Positions 1-7,444 of a stretch of DNA of 33,822 nt are shown piece by piece. The stretch's first letter is position 1, and each line of letters begins with the position of its first letter. The stretch spans positions 1 through 33,822 of the forward strand of contig CALKHC010000002.1 of NCBI GenBank assembly GCA_938091425.1, read 5' to 3'. Source of the stretch: an uncultured Luminiphilus sp. (lineage in GTDB: Bacteria; Pseudomonadota; Gammaproteobacteria; Pseudomonadales; Halieaceae). Both the position numbers and the translations under genes were made by a program. A model generated the notes under the pieces. It was not told the DNA's origin. It was given only the letters and a program-made list of their open reading frames with translations, and did no database searches.

Positions 1-23
1 CTACCAGGCTGCGCTACACACCG
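1..23 (-). tRNA. tRNA-Pro, 5' portion only (cut by window edge)
   Basis: Read on the minus strand, positions 23 to 1 give CGGTGTG (acceptor 5' strand), T8-A9, then GCGCAGCCTGGTAG, the D-arm. The GCGCAGCCTGGTAG block directly after a CGG-type acceptor is typical of bacterial tRNA-Pro. The anticodon and 3' half lie outside the window, so the isoacceptor cannot be read. A plausible promoter with a GC-rich discriminator lies immediately upstream. Confidence 0.8.
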
Positions 24-31
24 AGGCGCGC

Positions 32-60
32 AGAATACCAAAACCCCCCATACCGTCCAA
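32..60 (-). promoter_or_regulatory. Candidate promoter of the tRNA-Pro gene
   Basis: On the minus strand, TTGGAC (60-55), a 17-nt spacer, then TATTCT (37-32), followed by GCGCGCC. A GC-rich discriminator after the -10 is typical of stringently controlled stable-RNA promoters. The predicted start near position 25 leaves only two or three leader bases before the tRNA. The -35 match is imperfect; the case rests mostly on position, spacing and discriminator. Confidence 0.5.
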
Positions 61-70
61 GATTGGGGGG
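44..70 (-). terminator. Candidate terminator of the DUF3094 gene
   Basis: CCCCCCA (44-50) pairs with TGGGGGG (64-70) around a 13-nt loop, four bases after the DUF3094 stop codon. On the minus strand the second arm is followed by TTTT. The structure lies inside the spacer of the candidate tRNA-Pro promoter, so termination and initiation signals seem to be superimposed. The loop is long and the T-run short, so strength is uncertain. Confidence 0.5.
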
Positions 71-73
71 GTG

Positions 74-310
74 TCAATAAATACCCGCCCACTGAGCAAT
101 ACCTTGACTCAACAGGCTGAAAGCCGCCACCACTGCCATCAACAAAAAGATCAAAAAGAGTGGCTTGAAGGGTTTGCGCTCAACCGAGTTCACCCCGCGC
201 TTCAGAAAGGCGTCGACCTTGGCCTGATCGGCGTCCGAGAGCTTCTTGGCGTCATCAGTATCAGTGGTGGAGTCGGGCTCGGGCACGGTCGGTGTTTTGC
301 TCTGATTCAA
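74..310 (-). CDS. DUF3094 family small membrane protein
   Basis: A 78-residue protein of unknown function. The first ~25 residues are acidic and low in complexity. Then comes LSDADQAKVDAFL, the motif VERKPFKP (residues ~43-50), and one hydrophobic segment (~51-70), suggesting a single-pass inner-membrane protein with the N-terminus in the cytoplasm. The order (acidic N-terminus, DQxKVdxFL, VERxPFxP, TM helix) fits DUF3094 proteins of Pseudomonas and relatives, as I remember them. The listed start is TTG at 308-310; an in-frame TAA lies just upstream and no ATG is available. GTG at codon 9 is the alternative. No clear ribosome-binding site decides it. It is followed by a terminator-like hairpin and tRNA-Pro on the same strand. 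Confidence 0.75.
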   Translation of the reverse strand: MNQSKTPTVPEPDSTTDTDDAKKLSDADQAKVDAFLKRGVNSVERKPFKPLFLIFLLMAVVAAFSLLSQGIAQWAGIY

Positions 311-354
311 AACGCCACTTTATCGGTTACGGATAGCGCTACCAAGCACTCTCA

Positions 355-370
355 AGTAGCGGCCGCTACT
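355..370. promoter_or_regulatory. 16-bp perfect palindrome in a divergent intergenic region
   Basis: AGTAGCGGCCGCTACT is a perfect 16-bp palindrome. It lies in the 274-bp gap between DUF3094 (-) and comF (+), 45 bp upstream of the DUF3094 start. It could be an operator for either gene. I do not recognise it as the site of a named regulator. The rest of the gap shows no convincing gene or strong promoter; TTGAAT at 486-491 with an A/T-rich stretch at 505-514 is only a weak hint of a comF promoter. Confidence 0.35.
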
Positions 371-584
371 GATTTCTCTCCAGCACACATGATGTTCCTT
401 CGCCTATTGAAGCTGCGCACACTGAGTGACGGCGCAATGGCCGCTCCGAGCGAGCTCGAGGAGGGCGCTCCGCAATGCCCCTTTTTTGAATACATAGCGA
501 CCGGTAAATAACACCGATAGGCGTAGACAGTCGACGCATCTGCACCGGGTCGACCCGAAGGTTGGCAATCGATACTCAAGGACA

Positions 585-1385
585 ATGAATAACTGGGAGA
601 TAATTCCCCACAGTCTGCTGCAGACCATACGGTGGCTGGCGCCGGCGAGCTGCTTACTCTGTCGACATCAGCACAATAGAGCTCGTGCCATCTGTACCGA
701 TTGTGAGGCGGCACTCAGCCGAAATCTCTACGCCTGCCAGCGGTGCGCCCTCCCCTTTCAGCCCGCGACTAAATTGGGGCCCAGCCAGCGGGGCAGGCTC
801 GGCTCTACATACGGATCGCGGTGCCGGACCTGCATCCAGACACCACCTCATTTTGTCACCGCACATGCGCCCTACCTCATGTGCACCGGCATGAGAGATC
901 TGATACACCTGTGGAAATTTAAAAATCGACCCCAGCTGACCGGACTGCTGGCTGATATGTTAGTGAGCCAGCTGCCCGCAGGTTGGAGCGACCGGCTAAT
1001 GGAGCTTGGGGCCGCCCACACCGTGTTGATTCCAATTCCGACACAGTGGCTCAGGCAAGTGCGTCGCGGATTCGATCACACTTGGCTGCTAGCTAATGCC
1101 ATCCGTTCACAGTGCTCACAGCCCGTTGCCGTAAGACCCTGGCTGCGAAATCGTCACTACCGCCCTGCCCAGCATCGACTGAACAAAAAAAGCCGGCTCG
1201 CCGATGCACAGAATCGATTCATCGCCCACCCGGCGATCGCCGGCCGCAGAATTGTTCTGATTGACGACGTGATGACCACCGGCGCAACGGCGCGAGCAGC
1301 AGCGCGTGCATGCATTGAGACCGGTGCGCACTCGGTTGCCGTGTGGTGTCTGGCGCGCACTCCAGCGCCTCTCGGCGTGGAGTAA
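585..1385 (+). CDS. comF: ComF family protein (phosphoribosyltransferase fold)
   Basis: A 266-residue ComF/GntX-type protein. Four Cys pairs (CLLC 23-26, CTDC 37-40, CQRC 51-54, CRTC ~80-83) form the N-terminal zinc-finger part. The C-terminal half is a type I phosphoribosyltransferase domain with the PRPP motif VLIDDVMTTGAT (~223-236). ComF is needed for uptake of transforming DNA in naturally competent bacteria and is thought to link uptake to later single-strand steps; no enzyme reaction is established. Length is close to the gammaproteobacterial family. ATG at 585 follows AAGGA with a short spacer. In many relatives comF is divergent from bioB; here its divergent neighbour is DUF3094. srkA follows after 28 bp in the same direction. 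Confidence 0.93.
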   Translation: MNNWEIIPHSLLQTIRWLAPASCLLCRHQHNRARAICTDCEAALSRNLYACQRCALPFQPATKLGPSQRGRLGSTYGSRCRTCIQTPPHFVTAHAPYLMCTGMRDLIHLWKFKNRPQLTGLLADMLVSQLPAGWSDRLMELGAAHTVLIPIPTQWLRQVRRGFDHTWLLANAIRSQCSQPVAVRPWLRNRHYRPAQHRLNKKSRLADAQNRFIAHPAIAGRRIVLIDDVMTTGATARAAARACIETGAHSVAVWCLARTPAPLGVE

Positions 1386-1413
1386 CATAGGTCCTTTCAT
1401 CTCGGGGTGTCCA

Positions 1414-2388
1414 ATGACTCATCCTTTTGAAGGGCTGACACCGGATTGTGTGGTCGACTGCGTTGAGGCGATTGGCTTGCGCAGTGACCTGCGCCTGCTC
1501 GCGCTAAACAGCTACGAGAATCGCGTCTATCAGGTGGGCATCGAAGAGGCCGACCCCATCATCGTCAAGTTCTATCGCCCAGGACGCTGGACGCGCGAGC
1601 AAATTCTGGAAGAGCATGCCTTTGCGAAGGAGCTTGTCGATAGCGGTCTGTCTGTTATCGCGCCGATGGAGATTGACAATGCCACACTACAGGAGGCTGA
1701 GGGCTTTCTGATCGCGGCGTTTCCCCGACGAGGTGGTCATGCACCGGAGCTTGATAATTTTGATCACCTGCTCGGACTGGGTCGTACGCTAGGACGCATG
1801 CACGGCGTCGGTCGCTCGGCCGATTTCACGGACCGGATCGATTACACGCTGGAGCGCTGGCTGATCGAACCCCTCGACTATCTCAGTAATGAATGGGTGC
1901 CCGATGAGTTGCGTCCCGCCTGGGATAGTTTGGGCAAAGATTTGGTTGATCGTGCGACGCGGCTGATGACCGACTACACACCCAAAGAGGGCATCCGTCT
2001 ACATGGCGACTGTCATGTAGGCAATATTCTCTGGCGAGATGACATACCGCACTTTGTGGATCTCGACGATTGCGTGACTGGGCCCGCGATTCAGGACTTG
2101 TGGATGTTTCTCTCGGGTGATCGCGGGCAAAGAGAACTGCAACTCGCCGAATTAATTGCCGGCTACGAGGAGTTCAACGACTTTGATCCGCGCGAGATCA
2201 AATGGATCGAGGCGCTTCGCACCGCCCGGATGGTGTATTACAGCGCCTGGCTCGCGCGGCGCTGGGATGACCCGGCTTTCCCCGCTGCATTCCCGTGGTT
2301 TGGACGAGAACGTTACTGGGCCGACCAGATTCTGGCGCTTCGAGAGCAACTGGCTTTACTTCAAGAAGAGCCACTGCGGCTCTTGTAG
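1414..2388 (+). CDS. srkA: Stress response kinase A (SrkA/YihE family Ser/Thr kinase)
   Basis: A 324-residue aminoglycoside-phosphotransferase-fold kinase, almost the length of E. coli SrkA. It carries the catalytic loop LHGDCHVGNILW with D199, and the metal motif FVDLDDC (D216-D219), followed by GPAIQDLWM, which is strongly family-specific. SrkA protects against envelope and oxidative stress death, in E. coli by opposing MazEF-type lethality. The ORF track starts at 1306 inside comF; I choose ATG 1414 because the homologous N-terminus begins with HPFEGLTPD and the added 36 residues are comF sequence in another frame. The usual neighbour dsbA is absent here. It probably shares the comF transcript. 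Confidence 0.95.
   Translation: MTHPFEGLTPDCVVDCVEAIGLRSDLRLLALNSYENRVYQVGIEEADPIIVKFYRPGRWTREQILEEHAFAKELVDSGLSVIAPMEIDNATLQEAEGFLIAAFPRRGGHAPELDNFDHLLGLGRTLGRMHGVGRSADFTDRIDYTLERWLIEPLDYLSNEWVPDELRPAWDSLGKDLVDRATRLMTDYTPKEGIRLHGDCHVGNILWRDDIPHFVDLDDCVTGPAIQDLWMFLSGDRGQRELQLAELIAGYEEFNDFDPREIKWIEALRTARMVYYSAWLARRWDDPAFPAAFPWFGRERYWADQILALREQLALLQEEPLRLL
2366..2384. terminator. Possible convergent terminator hairpin at the srkA 3' end
   Basis: AAGAGCC (2366-2372), loop ACTGC, GGCTCTT (2378-2384) is a perfect 7-bp stem overlapping the last srkA codons. It lies between two convergent genes, so it could serve both. No T-run follows on either strand, so this is a weak call. Confidence 0.3.
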
Positions 2389-2415
2389 AGACGGCCAGAC
2401 TTAGCTGATGCTCGC

Positions 2416-3192
2416 TCAGCCGCCCCGACGAGCTCCGGGATAAATCAATGTCCACACCCAGAACCAGAAGCGGTTTTCCCCTAGCACGTACCGGTCAAGC
2501 TCTTTGAACTGTTGCGCGGTTTTGTCAGGATCGGCATAGAGATCGCTACGTGTGTAGCGAGGCGTATCTGGATCGAGGGTTTTCACCACCTTTGCGGGAT
2601 TACCAGCGACCACCACATTGGCCGGGACGTCGCCGGTGACAACTGCCCTGGCAGCGACCACGCTGTTATCACCAATCGTGACGCCTTTCAGGACAGTGGC
2701 ATGATCGCCAATCCAAACGTTATTGCCCAGCCTGACCGGCGTCGCCTCAGCCGAACGATCAACGCGGTCGTACAGGCCGTGCCAATCTGAATCAGTAATG
2801 TAGGCGCCATTGGCGAGCATGCACCCATCGCCCAGTGCGATGTCATCGCTGGCACTGATGCGGGAACCCGGGCTCATCAGGCAAGCATTGCCGAGGGTGA
2901 TGCGGCCCTGCCCCACTTCACGCCCCCACACACCAATCTGGACCCGCTGACTGGCGGTGTTGATGGCGGTAAAGGAGTGGCCGATGTGGATGTTTGGCCC
3001 CGATATATCGACATACCAAGGCGCCATGATGGTCGCGTGGGCACCGAGGTGAGCACATCGGGGGCGCACAAACCACTGAATCCAGGCCGCGCGGAAAGTG
3101 AGGTAGGTGCGTTTGACCCAGTAAGGGCGGAGATCTTCGCGCATGCGTTCAGTATTGACCAGACAGGCTCGGGTAGCGGGGTATGATGGCAA
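2416..3192 (-). CDS. Left-handed beta-helix (hexapeptide) O-acyltransferase
   Basis: A 258-residue acyltransferase of the maltose/galactoside/WbbJ O-acetyltransferase type. The middle (~65-205) has hexapeptide repeats such as IHIGHSFTAI, ITLGNACLM, IALGDGCML, VRLGNNVWIGDHATVLKGVTIGDNSVVAARAVV, then the usual cap VVAGNPAKVVK. The likely donor is acetyl-CoA; the acceptor (sugar, lipopolysaccharide part or other) cannot be read. The N-terminal ~60 residues and the aromatic C-terminus (RFWFWVWTLIYP) are not part of the helix and may touch the membrane. ATG 3192 gives the track ORF; ATG at codon 17 (3144) is a good alternative because the upstream start leaves almost no room before the divergent gene. 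Neither start has a clear SD. It converges on srkA. Confidence 0.85.
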   Translation of the reverse strand: MPSYPATRACLVNTERMREDLRPYWVKRTYLTFRAAWIQWFVRPRCAHLGAHATIMAPWYVDISGPNIHIGHSFTAINTASQRVQIGVWGREVGQGRITLGNACLMSPGSRISASDDIALGDGCMLANGAYITDSDWHGLYDRVDRSAEATPVRLGNNVWIGDHATVLKGVTIGDNSVVAARAVVTGDVPANVVVAGNPAKVVKTLDPDTPRYTRSDLYADPDKTAQQFKELDRYVLGENRFWFWVWTLIYPGARRGG

Positions 3193-3193
3193 G

Positions 3194-3877
3194 GTGACTG
3201 TCTCTCCGCAAACAAATCAACCTGACCTCACTGCGCCGGCACTCACAACGGACCAGCTGGGACCGCACCCAGACCTCAAAGAGATTGTCCAGCACCATGA
3301 ACGGCACCCATGGCGCAAACCCTGCCCCGCGCATACGAGGGCTGCGTTCGAGCAACTGTTCGACCGGCTTCAGCGCGAGCAGAGACCCCTGATCCTCGAT
3401 TCGTTCTGTGGCACTGGCATGAGCACGGCGCTCATTGCGGAAGCGCATCCGGACGCGCTGGTGGTAGGCATCGATCAGTCCGCACACCGGCTGGCAAAAC
3501 ATCAAGCCACCGGAGCGCGAAATTACCTGCTGCTCCGCGCTGAAGCCGAGCCGCTTTGGTCTTGCCTTGCAGAGGCCGACATCACACTGCAGAGCCATTG
3601 GCTGCTGTACCCAAACCCCTGGCCCAAAGCCGCCCAAATCAAAAAAAGAGTTCACGGGCACGGCGCTTTTCCCGTGCTGTCCAGACTCGGTGGCGCGCTG
3701 GAACTCCGCACCAACTGGGATATTTTTGCGCAAGAGTTCTGTCAGGCGGCCGCCCTAATTGGCATCAATGGTGAGACAGAATCCTTTATCCCCAACTCAC
3801 CGATGACTTTGTTTGAACGAAAGTATTGGGATCGCGGCCATACCCTGTGGCGTTTTCGAGGTAAATGCGTCAACTAG
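3194..3877 (+). CDS. TrmB-like SAM-dependent methyltransferase
   Basis: A 227-residue class I methyltransferase related to TrmB (tRNA m7G46 methyltransferase) but divergent. The SAM-binding loop is LILDSFCGTGMSTALIAE, followed by LVVGIDQSAHRL, then YPNPWPKAAQIKKRVHGHGAFP, which corresponds to the PDPWxKxRHxKRR region of TrmB. A gammaproteobacterial paralogue with NPWPK and GHPVFP-like motifs is usually labelled TrmB-like. Substrate is probably RNA but not proven. I choose GTG 3194, in frame with the track start (ATG 3143); ATG 3143 has a distant GGAG and would overlap the divergent acyltransferase. A TATGAT at 3182-3187 would place the transcript start on the GTG. cysE follows after 70 bp. 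Confidence 0.82.
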   Translation: MTVSPQTNQPDLTAPALTTDQLGPHPDLKEIVQHHERHPWRKPCPAHTRAAFEQLFDRLQREQRPLILDSFCGTGMSTALIAEAHPDALVVGIDQSAHRLAKHQATGARNYLLLRAEAEPLWSCLAEADITLQSHWLLYPNPWPKAAQIKKRVHGHGAFPVLSRLGGALELRTNWDIFAQEFCQAAALIGINGETESFIPNSPMTLFERKYWDRGHTLWRFRGKCVN

Positions 3878-3947
3878 CTAAGAATCGGCTAAAGCGCTAA
3901 CCTTCGCCTCCCTGCAAGGAAGCCCCGAGGGGCGCGGAGCAGATCCG

Positions 3948-4772
3948 ATGACAGCCACGCAGCGCGACGGCATCAAGCAAATGCAGAACGGTGATCCCAT
4001 TTGGGAGCGCATCTGCAGCGAAACCCGCGAGGCCGCTGCGGTCGAGCCTATTTTGGCGAGTTTCCTGCATGCGACCATCCTCAACCATGAGGAGCTAGAG
4101 TGTTCGCTGAGCTTTCATTTGGCCAATCTGCTCGACAACCCGTCCGCACCGGCAATGATGCTGCGCGAGCTGATCCTTGAGGCGCTTCGCGATGACAGCG
4201 ATATCAGGGGCGCGATCCGGGATGATCTGAACGCCATTCTCGATCGGGATTCAGCCTGCCACGAGCTCTATATCCCCTTTTTGTACTTCAAGGGCTTTCA
4301 GGCGCTGCAAATTCACCGCATCGGCCACTGGCTGTGGACACACGACCGACAACCACTGGCGCTGTTCTTGCAGAGCCAGATGTCACGACAATTCGGTATC
4401 GATATTCACCCCGCAGCGCGTTTTGGCCACGGCATCATGCTGGACCACGCCACTGGATTGGTTGTTGGTGAAACCGCCGTTGTTGGCAACCGTGTATCGA
4501 TTTTGCAGTCGGTCACGCTGGGCGGTACCGGCAAAGAAGATGGCGACCGTCACCCCAAGATCGGTGACGGCGTGCTGATCAGTGCGGGTGCGAAGATCTT
4601 GGGCAATATCCACGTAGGAGAGGGCGCCAAAGTAGGCGCGGGATCGGTCGTCCTACAGGACGTGCCGGCACACACCACCGTGGCGGGCGTCCCGGCGAAA
4701 GTCGTCGGCAAGCCCACCACCAACTCTCCGGCGCTCGATATGGATCACGCCATCCCCGATTCTCAGTGGTAA
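3948..4772 (+). CDS. cysE: Serine O-acetyltransferase
   Basis: A 274-residue CysE, the first step of cysteine synthesis: L-serine + acetyl-CoA to O-acetylserine. The N-terminal helical domain (~10-140) includes [24 protein letters not shown]. The C-terminal left-handed beta-helix carries the catalytic pair D166-H167 (MLDHATG) and H202 (DRHPKI), matching E. coli D157/H158 and H193, and ends with VVGKP. Length matches the 273 residues of E. coli. ATG 3948 has GGAG nine bases upstream. Odd point: the protein ends in IPDSQW, whereas E. coli and many others end in Ile, which inserts into the CysK active site. The last codons overlap the end of hemE on the other strand by 10 bp. Confidence 0.97.
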   Translation: MTATQRDGIKQMQNGDPIWERICSETREAAAVEPILASFLHATILNHEELECSLSFHLANLLDNPSAPAMMLRELILEALRDDSDIRGAIRDDLNAILDRDSACHELYIPFLYFKGFQALQIHRIGHWLWTHDRQPLALFLQSQMSRQFGIDIHPAARFGHGIMLDHATGLVVGETAVVGNRVSILQSVTLGGTGKEDGDRHPKIGDGVLISAGAKILGNIHVGEGAKVGAGSVVLQDVPAHTTVAGVPAKVVGKPTTNSPALDMDHAIPDSQW

Positions 4773-5824
4773 GCGGGCGAGAGCTCCACCACTGCATCGA
4801 CCATCGCAGCCACATGCTCGGGATCAATGCCGGGAGTGACACCGTGGCCCAGATTAAAGACGTGACCGCTGCCCTCGCCGAATGCACTGAGAATCTGACC
4901 GACCTCTGAGCGAATCCGCTCCGGCGACGCATTGAGCAGCGTCGGGTCCATATTGCCCTGTAGACAGACTTTGTCACCAACCCGCGCACGGGCTTCGCCA
5001 ATATCGGTGGTCCAATCAAGTCCTACGGCATCGGCACCGCAGTCGGCAATTGCTTCAAGCCACTGGCCACCACCCTTGGTAAAAACAATGACCGGCACAC
5101 GTCGCCCCTCGGCCTCTCTGGGTAATTGATCAATAATCTCGGTCATATACTGAAGCGAGAATTCGCGATAGGCAGCATGGCTGAGCGAGCCACCCCAGGT
5201 GTCAAAAATCTGCAGCGCCTGCGCTCCGTTGCGCACCTGTTCAGACAGATAAACCGCTACCGACTTCGCCAACTTCGACAGCAGCTGATGCATCACCTCG
5301 GGCTCATTGAAGGCCAGTGATTTCACCTTGGCAAAATCTTTACTGGAGCCGCCCTCCACCATGTAAGTCGCCAACGTCCAAGGGCTGCCGGCGAAACCGA
5401 TCAACGGAATACTGCCTTTGAGTTCTTTGCGAATCAGCGCCACCGCGTCCATTACGTAGCCAAGCTCATTGGCTGCGCGATCGGGATCCAATGCGTCGAT
5501 CTCCGCCGCGGAGGAAATAGGCCGCTCAAACCGCGGGCCCTCACCCTCAGAAAAATAAAGGCCCAAGCCGAGCGCATCGGGCACCGTCAAAATATCGGAG
5601 AACAAAATCGCCGCGTCCATGGCATAACGCCTGAGCGGTTGTAATGTGACTTCGCAAGCCATTTCAGGGTTGGTGCAGAGCCCCATGAAACTACCCGCCT
5701 CAGCGCGGGTCTCGCGGTATTCGGGAAGATAGCGGCCCGCCTGACGCATCATCCATAGTGGGGTTCGGTCCACAGGCTCGCGCATCAGGGCGCGGAGGAA
5801 CCGGTCATTTTCCAAGCTGGCCAT
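4763..5824 (-). CDS. hemE: Uroporphyrinogen decarboxylase
   Basis: A 353-residue HemE, which decarboxylates the four acetate side chains of uroporphyrinogen III to give coproporphyrinogen III in the cytoplasm. The signature [16 protein letters not shown] (22-37) contains the substrate-binding R27 and R31, and D77 in ILFSDIL is the catalytic Asp. [17 protein letters not shown] and FNLGHGVTP near the end also fit. ATG 5824 gives the normal N-terminus. It lies downstream of gltD on the same strand, but a 188-bp gap with a promoter-like site and a long purine-rich leader suggests separate control. Its 3' end overlaps cysE by 10 bp. Confidence 0.98.
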   Translation of the reverse strand: MASLENDRFLRALMREPVDRTPLWMMRQAGRYLPEYRETRAEAGSFMGLCTNPEMACEVTLQPLRRYAMDAAILFSDILTVPDALGLGLYFSEGEGPRFERPISSAAEIDALDPDRAANELGYVMDAVALIRKELKGSIPLIGFAGSPWTLATYMVEGGSSKDFAKVKSLAFNEPEVMHQLLSKLAKSVAVYLSEQVRNGAQALQIFDTWGGSLSHAAYREFSLQYMTEIIDQLPREAEGRRVPVIVFTKGGGQWLEAIADCGADAVGLDWTTDIGEARARVGDKVCLQGNMDPTLLNASPERIRSEVGQILSAFGEGSGHVFNLGHGVTPGIDPEHVAAMVDAVVELSPAYH

Positions 5825-5855
5825 GCTATCGACTCTCTCTTTACTATCTCTTTGG

Positions 5856-5910
5856 TTTTATCTTTCTGATCTATTTTTTTATCTTTCTGTTTCTGATCGT
5901 TTTATTTCTG
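5856..5910 (-). repeat. Spaced direct repeats in the hemE leader
   Basis: On the plus strand TTTTATCTTTCTG occurs at 5856-5868 and 5877-5889, 21 bp apart. A degenerate copy TTTTATTTCTG follows at 5900-5910. In the hemE transcript this reads as CAGAAAGATAAAA units in an almost pure purine leader (about 5831-5920). The composition is quite unlike the surrounding genes. About two helical turns between copies could mean DNA bending or a protein array; as RNA it would be unstructured and A-rich. Confidence 0.6.
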
Positions 5911-5961
5911 TTCTTCGTGTTGTTATGACTTCGCGAATTGAACGCCCCGGGTACGAGAAAT

Positions 5962-5978
5962 CACTGTTCTGCAGTGTA
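5962..5978 (-). promoter_or_regulatory. Candidate hemE -10 element overlapped by a dyad
   Basis: On the minus strand TACACT (5978-5973) lies in the gltD-hemE gap and resembles a -10 box; the same hexamer appears before gltB, priA and ubiE. It is overlapped by the dyad CACTG-TTCTG-CAGTG (5962-5976), a possible operator. I see no good -35. The dyad does not match the LexA spacing. Confidence 0.35.
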
Positions 5979-6012
5979 ACCTCGGTGGCCGGGCCAACAC
6001 GACCCGCCCCGA

Positions 6013-7437
<1,425 letters not shown>

Positions 7438-7444
7438 TCATGCC

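Noticed and set aside
71-511. 146-residue plus-strand ORF over DUF3094 and the gap
   Set aside because: It runs antisense through DUF3094 and through the terminator hairpin; no family features.
352-714. Minus-strand ORFs of 120 and 74 residues in the DUF3094-comF gap
   Set aside because: They extend into comF on the opposite strand, have no SD and no recognisable motif; the gap is better read as regulatory.
1306-1413. Upstream extension of srkA in the ORF track
   Set aside because: The extra 36 residues are comF coding sequence in another frame; ATG 1414 matches the family N-terminus.
3922-3933. GCCCCGAGGGGC before cysE as an attenuator
   Set aside because: The stem is only four or five pairs with a tiny loop and no T-run; probably chance in GC-rich DNA beside the SD.
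5962-5976. CACTG-N5-CAGTG as a LexA box
   Set aside because: LexA sites need CTGT and ACAG separated by eight bases; this dyad has the wrong spacing and half-sites.
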